Shown here: one piece after another, positions 56,622 through 64,000 of the stretch | Layout of the letters: the number at the start of each line of letters is the position of its first letter | Numbering within the stretch: position 1 is the first letter of the stretch | Source: Streptomyces sp. Tu6071 | GTDB lineage: Bacteria; Actinomycetota; Actinomycetes; Streptomycetales; Streptomycetaceae | Direction of reading: 5' to 3' | NCBI RefSeq assembly: GCF_000213055.1 | Contig: NZ_CM001165.1 | Coordinates: 4,796,945 to 4,860,944, forward strand | DNA: 64,000 bases | Translations under genes and position numbers: made by a program | Notes under the pieces: generated by a model | The model's database searches: none | The model's input: only the letters and a program-made list of their open reading frames with translations | What the model was told of the DNA's origin: nothing

Positions 56622-57623
56622 TCAGCCCACGACCCCCCGCCCCTCCGCGTCGAGCCGCGTCGGCAGCCCGAAGAGCGGGAACCAGCGGGCCGCGTCCAGG
56701 AAGCAGTGCACGCCCCGGACGCGGCCCGCGTCCAGGTCCATGACCTGCACCGCCCACGGCGTGAAGCCCGAGCCGTCCGGCTCCCGGTGGTAGTGCCCGA
56801 AGGCGGGGGCGCCGTTGGCGACGGTCGGGACGAGGCGCGAGCCCCGGCAGACGGAGCCGGTGCCGAGCATCCAGCCCGTGAAGTTCTCCGGGCCGACGAG
56901 CCACAGGTCGTACGGGGGCATCGACATCACGGCGTCCTCGTGGAGCAGCGCCGTGAGGGCCTCCATGTCGTAGCCCTCGAAGGCGGCCACGTACCGGTCG
57001 AGGAGCGCGCGTTGCCCGGCGTCGAGCGGGGCGACGGTGTCGGTCTGCCGGACCGGGTGCTCGGCGAGGGTCGCGCGGGCGCGCTGGAGCGCGCTGTTGA
57101 CGCCCGCGACCGTCGTGCCGAGCAGGTGGGCGACCTCCTGCGCGCGCCAGGCGAGGACTTCCCTGAGGATGAGCACGGCGCGCTGCTTCGCGGGGAGGTG
57201 CTGGAGCGCGGCGACGAAGGCGAGCCGCACGGAGTCGCGGAGCGCCGCGGTCTCGGCGGGGTCGTCCGGATGGGCGGGGAGCACCTTCGCGTCCGGCACG
57301 GGCTCCAGCCACGTCGGCTCGGGGCGCTCCTTGAGGACGGCGCTCGCGGCGGGCTGCGGCGAGGTGAGGTCCATGGGGAGCGCGCGCCTGTTGCCCGCGT
57401 TGAGCGCGTCGAGGCACACGTTGGTCGCGATGCGGTAGAGCCACGAGCGCAGCGAGGAGCGGCCCTCGAAGGAGTCGAGCGCCTTCCACGCCCGCACCAT
57501 CGTGTCCTGCACCGCGTCCTCGGCCTCGAAGGGGGAGCCGAGCATCCGGTAGCAGTACCCCGTCAACTCCCGGCGGTACTCCTCAAGACGCGCGTCCGTG
57601 ATGGTCGCCCCGGCCTCGCCCAC
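56622..57623 (-). CDS. sigma-70 family factor with SnoaL-like C-terminal domain
   Basis: 333 residues. Region 2 (LTGYCYRMLGSPFEAEDAVQDTMVRAWKALDSFEGRSSLRSWLYRIATNVCLD) and region 4 (ALQHLPAKQRAVLILREVLAWRAQEVAHLLGTTVAGVNSALQRARATL) are followed by a SnoaL/NTF2-like domain (LLDRYVAAFEGYDMEALTALLHEDAVMSMPP, VGPENFTGWM). This is the SigG/SigX5-like ECF type in which the C-terminal domain replaces a separate anti-sigma factor and senses a ligand. GTG 57623 has GGGGG 7 nt upstream. Not coupled to a neighbour. Confidence 0.88.
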   Translation of the reverse strand: MGEAGATITDARLEEYRRELTGYCYRMLGSPFEAEDAVQDTMVRAWKALDSFEGRSSLRSWLYRIATNVCLDALNAGNRRALPMDLTSPQPAASAVLKERPEPTWLEPVPDAKVLPAHPDDPAETAALRDSVRLAFVAALQHLPAKQRAVLILREVLAWRAQEVAHLLGTTVAGVNSALQRARATLAEHPVRQTDTVAPLDAGQRALLDRYVAAFEGYDMEALTALLHEDAVMSMPPYDLWLVGPENFTGWMLGTGSVCRGSRLVPTVANGAPAFGHYHREPDGSGFTPWAVQVMDLDAGRVRGVHCFLDAARWFPLFGLPTRLDAEGRGVVG

Positions 57624-57699
57624 GACATACCCCCGGCTCGGAAAACAGCGTGCGGAAGCCGCCCCCGCACTGACGCGACGACGGTCCTGCGGACGCTAC

Positions 57700-57832
57700 A
57701 AGAGCCCACTGACAACGGCCCGCGCCCGCCGGGACAGCGCCCGCGCCCGCCGTGCCGCCCCCGTCCGCCGCGACACCGCTCACGCCCGCCGTGCCGCCCA
57801 TGCCCGCCGTGCCCTCACGCTCGCCGCGCCCC
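57700..57832. repeat. degenerate GCCCGCCGTGCC repeats between genes
   Basis: At least five variants of CGCCCGCCGTGCCG fill the 209-bp gap between the sigma gene start and the MFS gene stop, with spacing of about 15-30 bp. No promoter word could be picked out among them. Confidence 0.55.
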
Positions 57833-59104
57833 TCACGCCCGCCGTGCCGTCACCGTCCCCACCAGCGTCACGCCCACGACGCCCGCCACCGCGAGCAGCC
57901 CGAGGAGGACCGTGCCGCTCCAGCCCGCCGTGTGGTACGCGCTCGCGCCGAGCGTGCCGCCGAGGCTGGAGCCGAGGTAGTACGCGGACTGGTAGAGCGC
58001 GGACGCCTGGGCGCGTCCCGTACGGGCCGTGTCGCTCACGGACGAGGAGGCGACCGCGTGCCCGGCGAAGAAACCGGCCGTCACGAGCACGAGCCCCGGC
58101 AGTACGCACCACAGCGGGCCGCCGAGCGAGACGAGGAGCCCGGCCGCCGTCGTGCCCGCCGCGAGGTAGAGCGCGCCGCGCCGCCCGGTGCGCCGCACGA
58201 GCCGTCCGGCGGCGGCCGAGGAGCCCGTACCGACGAGGTAGACGAGGAAGACCGAGCCCACGAGGCCCTGCGGGAGCGCGAGTGGCGGGGCCGCGAGGCG
58301 GTAGCCGATGACCGTGTAGACCGCGCCGAAGACGGTCATGAAGAGCCCGCCGATCGCGTACAGGCGCAGGAGCAGCGGGTTCGCGAGGTGGCCGCGCACG
58401 GTCCGTACGAGCGCGCGGGGCGCGAGCGGCGCGGGCGTGAAGTGACGGGGCGCGGGGAGCAGGGCGCGGAAGGCGAGGGCGCAGCCGAGCGCGAGGACCG
58501 CGACCGCGCCGACCGCCGCGCGCCAGCCCCACCACTGCGCGACCCAGCCGGTCAGGACGCGCCCGCTCATGCCGCCGACGCTGTTGCCCGCGACGAAGAG
58601 CCCGATCGCGGCGACGAGCGCCTTGGGCCGTACCTCCTCGGCGAGGTAGGCCATCGCGGAGGCGGGGAGCGCGGCGAGCGCGGCGCCCTGGACGGCGCGC
58701 AGCGCGATGAGGGTGCCGAGGGTCGGGGCGAAGGGGGCGAGGAGGGCGAGCGGGACGGCGACGCAGAGCGCGGCGGTCATCATCGTGCGCCGCCCGAAGC
58801 GCTCCGAGAGCGCGCTGAGCGGGACGACGGCGAGCGCGAGGGCACCGGTCGCGGCCGAGACGGTCCAGCTCGTGTCGCTCGCGCTCGCGTGGAAGTCGGC
58901 GGAGAGGAGCGGGAGGAGGGCCTGCGTGGCGTAGAGGAGCGCGAAGGTCGCGACGCCCGCGAGGAAGAGCGCGAGCGACATCCGCCGGAAGCCGGGACCG
59001 CCGGGGCGCAGACGGCGATCGGGGGCGGGGGAGGCGGGGCGGGTGACGGGGCGGAGGGCGTCCGGGCGCGGGGCCTCGGGCGCCTCGGTACTGACGGCGG
59101 GCAT
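57833..59104 (-). CDS. MFS transporter
   Basis: 423 residues, twelve helices, about 40-residue Pro-rich cytosolic N-terminus. LFLAGVATFALLYATQALLPLLSADFHASASDTSWTVSAATGALALAVVPLSALSERFGRRTMM shows the first two helices and motif A (the D-R-x-G-R-R part reads SERFGRRT). AGNSVGGMSGRVLTGWVAQWWGWR is typical of YnfM-like arabinose/drug exporters. ATG 59104 is preceded by TACGTT at 6 nt, so it is probably leaderless. Divergent from a LysR regulator, its likely controller. Confidence 0.9.
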   Translation of the reverse strand: MPAVSTEAPEAPRPDALRPVTRPASPAPDRRLRPGGPGFRRMSLALFLAGVATFALLYATQALLPLLSADFHASASDTSWTVSAATGALALAVVPLSALSERFGRRTMMTAALCVAVPLALLAPFAPTLGTLIALRAVQGAALAALPASAMAYLAEEVRPKALVAAIGLFVAGNSVGGMSGRVLTGWVAQWWGWRAAVGAVAVLALGCALAFRALLPAPRHFTPAPLAPRALVRTVRGHLANPLLLRLYAIGGLFMTVFGAVYTVIGYRLAAPPLALPQGLVGSVFLVYLVGTGSSAAAGRLVRRTGRRGALYLAAGTTAAGLLVSLGGPLWCVLPGLVLVTAGFFAGHAVASSSVSDTARTGRAQASALYQSAYYLGSSLGGTLGASAYHTAGWSGTVLLGLLAVAGVVGVTLVGTVTARRA

Positions 59105-59130
59105 GAGCCGAACGTACGGAGGCCCGCACT

Positions 59131-59147
59131 CATGCGTCCAATGCATG
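59131..59147. promoter_or_regulatory. LysR box, CATGC-n7-GCATG
   Basis: Perfect 5-bp arms CATGC (59131-59135) and GCATG (59143-59147) contain the T-n11-A core expected of LysR regulators. It lies between the divergent MFS and LysR genes, behind the MFS -10 box (59111-59116). Confidence 0.6.
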
Positions 59148-59272
59148 GAAACGCCGAAACCGATCCATGGCAGCATGACAGCAGGCAGGAGGCGGTACGG
59201 GACGGTGCGGACCGCCGCCGGATCTCCGCCCCCGCCCCGCCGTATCCGTGCCGCACCCCGCCGAGGACGCCC

Positions 59273-60256
59273 GTGACCAGCCCGCCCCCGCCGCTCCCCC
59301 CGCGCCCCGAGCCGCCCTCCCGCCCCCTCGCCGCGCTCGATCCCGAGTCCTGGGCCACCGTGCTCGCCCCGCGCCTCGCGCACTTCGCGGGCGTGGCCCG
59401 CAGCGAGCACGTGACGCGGGCCGCGCACGAGATGCGCATGCCGCAGTCCACGCTGTCGCGTTCGCTCGCGCGCCTCGAAGAGGACCTGGGCGTCGCGCTG
59501 TTCGCGCGGCGCGGCAGGACGCTCGCGCTCACCCCCGCCGGACGGACGTTCCTGGCGGGCGTGGAACGGGCGCTCGGCGAGGTGGAGCGGGCGGCGGACG
59601 AGGTACGGGCCGACGCGGACCCGGCGGCGGGCAAGGTCGCCTTCGGCTTCCTGCACACGCTCGGCCCCGAGACCGTCCCCGGTCTCCTGCGCGCCTTCCG
59701 CGCCGACCACCCGGGCGTGCGCTTCTCGCTCGTGCAGAACTACGGCGAGGCCATGCTCGAACGCCTGCGCGCGGGCGGGCTGGACCTGTGCCTGACCTCG
59801 CCCGTGCCCCAGGAGACCGGCCTCGTCGCCCGCCGCGTCGACGAACAGCGCCTCCATCTCGTCGTCCCCGACGACCACCCCCTGGCCCCGCGCCGCCGGG
59901 TGCGGCTCGCGGAGGCGGCCGGTGAGACGTTCGTGACGCTCGAACCGGGCTACGGGCTCCGCCGGATCACCGACGACCTGTGCGCGGAGGCGGGCTTCCG
60001 GCCCCGTATCGCCTTCGAGGGGGAGGAGGCGGAGACGCTGCGCGGGCTGGTCGCGGCGGGTCTCGGCGTCGCCCTGCTGCCCCCGCCGGCCGTTCCCCGC
60101 CCGGGGGTCGTCGAGCTGGGCATCACCGCGCCCCGCGCCGTGCGCGAGATCGGCCTCGCCTGGCGCGAGGGGGCCCCGGACACGGCGCCCGTCGCGGCCT
60201 TCAAGCGGTTCCTCCTGGGGCGGCGGGGGAGGCTGCTGCCGAGGGGGGAGGGGTAA
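59273..60256 (+). CDS. LysR-family transcriptional regulator
   Basis: 327 residues. A Pro-rich leader of about 25 residues precedes the winged helix (LAPRLAHFAGVARSEHVTRAAHEMRMPQSTLSRSLARLEEDLGVALFARRGRTLALTPAGRTFL) and the periplasmic-binding-like effector domain (GKVAFGFLHTLGPETVPGLLRAFRADHPGVRFSL, RLHLVVPDDHPLA, VAAGLGVALLPPPAV). GTG 59273 follows GAGGAC. It sits back-to-back with the MFS exporter and would activate it on binding a ligand while repressing itself. Confidence 0.9.
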   Translation: MTSPPPPLPPRPEPPSRPLAALDPESWATVLAPRLAHFAGVARSEHVTRAAHEMRMPQSTLSRSLARLEEDLGVALFARRGRTLALTPAGRTFLAGVERALGEVERAADEVRADADPAAGKVAFGFLHTLGPETVPGLLRAFRADHPGVRFSLVQNYGEAMLERLRAGGLDLCLTSPVPQETGLVARRVDEQRLHLVVPDDHPLAPRRRVRLAEAAGETFVTLEPGYGLRRITDDLCAEAGFRPRIAFEGEEAETLRGLVAAGLGVALLPPPAVPRPGVVELGITAPRAVREIGLAWREGAPDTAPVAAFKRFLLGRRGRLLPRGEG

Positions 60257-61714
<1,458 letters not shown>

Positions 61715-61758
61715 CACCCGCCTCCGCGCCGGACGACCTGAGGAGCGTCCGGCGCGGG

Positions 61759-61940
61759 GACGGCGGCCCCAGGAGCCGGGCGGGGTTGGGGGGGCGTGGG
61801 GACGGCGGGCCTAGCGGCTGGGCGGCGTTGGGGGGTGTCCGGCGTGGACGGCGGCCCTAGCGGCTGGGCGGCGTTGGGGGGCGTCCGGCGCGGACCGCGG
61901 CGGCCCCAGCAGTCGGGCGACCCGAGGGGCATCCGGCGCG
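61759..61940. repeat. 46-bp tandem repeat array, about four copies
   Basis: Copies start at 61759 (42 bp, diverged), 61801 (46 bp), 61847 (46 bp) and 61893 (diverged). The two central units share GACGGCGG-CCTAGCGGCTGGGC with only a few differences. The array lies between gdhA and the small minus-strand gene and supplies the low-complexity end of that gene. Confidence 0.8.
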
Positions 61941-62177
61941 GAGGGGCAGCACGGCGGCCCGAGGGGCGCCCGCCGGGGGACCGGGAGGGCCGACGCGGAG
62001 AGCCGCGGCAGGTCCGCCCCGCGCACACGCGGAAGCGCGGGGCGGATGATGCGGATGCCGCTTGACGAGCACGCGGCAATCCGTGGCACGGGAGTGGTCC
62101 CCCACGGCTTCGGCGGCCCGCTCCGCACGCCTCAACTCGACGCAACGCGGGCACTCTTCACGGTGCGGGATGCTCAC
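61857..62177 (-). CDS. small Cys-containing protein of an HTH/ATPase triad
   Basis: Up to 106 residues from GTG 62177, which overlaps the stop of the ATPase gene (GTGA). The first 45 residues (REECPRCVELRRAERAAEAVGDHSRATDCRVLVKRH) match a small streptomycete family with a CPxCxELxxAE start and a DCRVL end, usually of 45-60 residues, with a possible metal-binding CxxC. The remaining 55 residues are Ala/Pro/Arg-rich and read into the 46-bp repeats, so the normal stop has probably been lost or moved. Function unknown; the coupling points to a role with the ATPase. Confidence 0.6.
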   Translation of the reverse strand: MSIPHREECPRCVELRRAERAAEAVGDHSRATDCRVLVKRHPHHPPRASACARGGPAAALRVGPPGPPAGAPRAAVLPLRAGCPSGRPTAGAAAVRAGRPPTPPSR

Positions 62178-62965
62178 GCCCGTACCTCCGCCCAGACCCG
62201 CTTGCCCTCGGGCTCCGGATCCGTCCCCCAGGCCGACGCGAAGGCGTCGACAAGGGTGAGTCCGCGCCCCTTCAACGCCTCGGGGCACGGCGTGCGAGGG
62301 AGAGGGCGGGCGTGGGAGCAGTCCGAGACGGTGATGCGCACGCCTTCGACATCGAGCTTCTTCACGGCGAGGCGGATCACGCCGCCCTCCGTGTGCGTGA
62401 CCGCGTTGCCGACCAGCTCGGAGATGATGAGGGCGGCGGGCTCGGTGAGGTGGGCTAGGTCCCAGTAGGTGAGCACTTCGCGGATCAACATGCGGGCGGT
62501 GGCCGCCGATTCGGCGGTACGAGGAAGTTCGGCGCTCACAGGCGGAGCAGCCTCGGCGACCATGCGAGTGAGCGCCTGACAGAGGTCTTTCGCCTCCTTC
62601 CACAAGAGAACCATGAGGGAGTCCGTACTGTGGCCGTCCTCGTGGTGGACGCCGACCGCCAGGCCCACCTGCCGCGCCCTGCGGTCGAGGACCGGCTCCG
62701 CCCTTCTCAGGGTCACGTGCGTGACGGGGACTGCTACGGGCCGCAGCGTCGCCCCGGTCCCGGGAGCCCGCCAGTCGCCGCCCCCGCCGGGCTCCCGCAG
62801 GTGGTACGAGGACGCGGTATCGCCGGGGATGTCGACCACGACGCCGATGCGGCCGTCCTTGGCCAGGTCGAGAGCCAGGTCCCCGAGGCGGGGGCGGAAG
62901 GGGGAGCCGACCGGGGGTGCGAGGGATTGCCAATTTTGGGGCTGATGCCCCGTCATGTCTGCCAT
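62174..62965 (-). CDS. ATP-binding (RsbW-like HATPase) regulator protein
   Basis: 263 residues. The first 120 form a separate segment (RLGDLALDLAKDGRIGVVVDIPGDTASSYHLREPGGGGDW) seen in other streptomycete regulators of this kind. Residues about 150-263 are a GHKL kinase-like domain: AATARMLIREVLTYWDL, N-box ALIISELVGNAVTHTEGG, VRITVSDCSHARP (G1 variant lacking DxGxG) and KGRGLTLVDAFASAWG. Such proteins act as anti-sigma-like kinases. ATG 62965 is the start. Between an HTH regulator upstream and the small protein downstream; coupled to the latter. Confidence 0.8.
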   Translation of the reverse strand: MADMTGHQPQNWQSLAPPVGSPFRPRLGDLALDLAKDGRIGVVVDIPGDTASSYHLREPGGGGDWRAPGTGATLRPVAVPVTHVTLRRAEPVLDRRARQVGLAVGVHHEDGHSTDSLMVLLWKEAKDLCQALTRMVAEAAPPVSAELPRTAESAATARMLIREVLTYWDLAHLTEPAALIISELVGNAVTHTEGGVIRLAVKKLDVEGVRITVSDCSHARPLPRTPCPEALKGRGLTLVDAFASAWGTDPEPEGKRVWAEVRA

Positions 62966-63019
62966 GACGGCAGTGTCGACGACCGTGCGTACGTGAATAT
63001 GAACAGGGCGAATACGGGC

Positions 63020-64000
63020 TTATCCGTCCAGGTGGAAGCGGTTGGACATGCTGCGCAGGCGTTCGCGCGTGGCCGCGCGTTCGGCGTGGACGATGGTGCG
63101 GAGGGTCGCGCGGGCGAGGGGGTGGTTGCGGATGAGCTGGGGGGCGAGACGCTCGGCCGTCTCCAGTTCGCGCAGTGCGTTGTCGCGGTGGCCGTCCCAC
63201 ATCCACGCGCGGGCGAGGTCCATGTGGTGGTGGCCCCTGCGGGAATGCGGGAGAGCTTCGACGAGGGCCGGTGGAGTGCGGCGGTTTATGGTCAATGCCC
63301 TTGTGTGATCGCCCATTTCCATGGCGACGCTGATCGCGTGGAGGTGCACGTTGCCCGGCGAGAAGGTGAGCGAGTGGCGGTCGTGGACGGGACGGGTGCT
63401 CAGGCGTGCCGCGGCGTCCTTGGCGTGCGCGACGCGTTCCTCTGCCTCGGTCCTGCTCCCGGCCCTGGCGGCGGAAACGGCGGCCCGCAGTTGCAGGGAG
63501 CCCCATACGCGTACCGCCAACTGCTCTCCACTCTCGTACTGTTGCTGTACCCGGGCCAGTGCCCGGTCCGAGAGTGCCAGCGCGTCGTGCCAGTCGGCCG
63601 TGGCCCACATGTCCCACACGCGCATCCAGTCCGTCACGGCGGGGAGTACGGGGTCCCCGGAGCGGGCCGCCGCCCAGGCCGCACGCTCGCACGTCATCGC
63701 GATCAGCTCGGGGTGCCCGAGCGCGTGCGCCGCCGTGTGCGCGAACTTGCAGGCGACCGCGTACACCCCGTACGCCTCCTCGCGTTCCCGGCCGTCACTG
63801 ATCTCGGCCAACGCCCTTGCCTCCCGCAGGAGATCGGGCAGTACGCGGAGGATCGACGTGTTCGCCGCCGCGTCCCGCAAGCGGTGCAGCCGGGCCGTCT
63901 CCTCCCACAGGCGGGCGGCGTCGCGCGGCGTGCCGTCGAAGACCGGGACGAGGTCGTAGCGCCGCAGTTCGCGCAGGATCGACGCGGCAGCAGCCTGCCA
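63020..64000 (-). CDS. HTH-regulator C-terminal TPR-like domain (partial at window edge)
   Basis: About 326 residues in the window; the gene continues past 64000. The visible part begins QAAAASILRELRRYDLVPVFDGTPRDAARLWEETARLHRLRDAAANTSILRVLPDLLREARAL and goes on with alpha-helical repeats (YGVYAVACKFAHTAAHALGHPELIAMTCERAAWAA, then DRALARVQQQYESG). This is the pattern of streptomycete XRE-type regulators whose N-terminal HTH precedes a TPR sensor. The HTH itself lies outside. It ends 54 bp before the ATPase gene on the same strand, forming a regulator-ATPase-small-protein set like the whiJ/abaA loci. Confidence 0.75.
   Translation of the reverse strand, partial: WQAAAASILRELRRYDLVPVFDGTPRDAARLWEETARLHRLRDAAANTSILRVLPDLLREARALAEISDGREREEAYGVYAVACKFAHTAAHALGHPELIAMTCERAAWAAARSGDPVLPAVTDWMRVWDMWATADWHDALALSDRALARVQQQYESGEQLAVRVWGSLQLRAAVSAARAGSRTEAEERVAHAKDAAARLSTRPVHDRHSLTFSPGNVHLHAISVAMEMGDHTRALTINRRTPPALVEALPHSRRGHHHMDLARAWMWDGHRDNALRELETAERLAPQLIRNHPLARATLRTIVHAERAATRERLRSMSNRFHLDG

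Noticed and set aside
61759..61940. CRISPR-like array
   Set aside because: The 46-bp units abut each other without unique spacers and no cas genes exist in the window.

Overview
The window is very GC-rich with GC-biased third codon positions, many GTG starts, 4-bp ATGA/GTGA gene overlaps and TAnnnT -10 boxes 6-7 nt before leaderless starts. Together with gene families such as DUF3152, DUF6716 and an HTH/ATPase/small-protein triad, this points to a Streptomyces chromosome core. From memory, the gene order resembles the S. coelicolor sco4850-sco4907 region; that synteny was not checked. No phage, transposase, CRISPR, tRNA or rRNA is visible.

Region by region. 1-7061: metallophosphoesterase, secreted subtilisin-like protease, small DUF4287 and DUF4190 proteins, a membrane protein coupled to a NarL-type two-component pair, and a repeat-rich membrane protein. 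7247-10661: sdhCDAB, all leftward. 11194-15985: GH20 hexosaminidase, a divergent amidohydrolase/IclR pair, and a ferritin-like gene whose start codon lies inside a palindromic operator. 16081-22601: an ECF sigma factor with a disordered tail coupled to a one-pass membrane protein, an L,D-transpeptidase lipoprotein, a LysE-type exporter, and a flavin monooxygenase divergent from a TetR regulator over twin operators.

22750-36123 is the most distinctive block. It holds an O-acyltransferase, a GT29-type sialyltransferase, a GT8/TPR/pyruvyltransferase fusion, a polysialyltransferase-type enzyme, a GT2 enzyme, a DUF6716 glycosyltransferase, a cytidylyltransferase/HAD-phosphatase fusion, a NeuB-type synthase without its usual C-terminal domain, and a GT52-like enzyme. 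No ManNAc- or pseudaminic/legionaminic-precursor genes are present. I therefore infer a cell-wall teichulosonic-type polymer of a non-amino nonulosonic acid, most simply Kdn made through Kdn-9-phosphate, with acylation and pyruvylation.

36222-47462: an APH-type kinase and an M20 amidohydrolase, then a nucleoside uptake and salvage block: two tandem BMP lipoproteins under near-identical promoters, an ABC ATPase that seems to start on ATC, two permeases, cytidine deaminase and thymidine phosphorylase. Nucleosides would be bound, imported, deaminated and phosphorolysed by adjacent products.

47518-64000: PIG-L deacetylase, MFS/ArsR pair, SRPBCC protein, AEC transporter, STAS protein, a response regulator/kinase/GerMN-lipoprotein operon, DUF3152 protein, SnoaL-type sigma factor, MFS/LysR pair, glutamate dehydrogenase, and an HTH-regulator/ATPase/small-protein triad cut by the window end.
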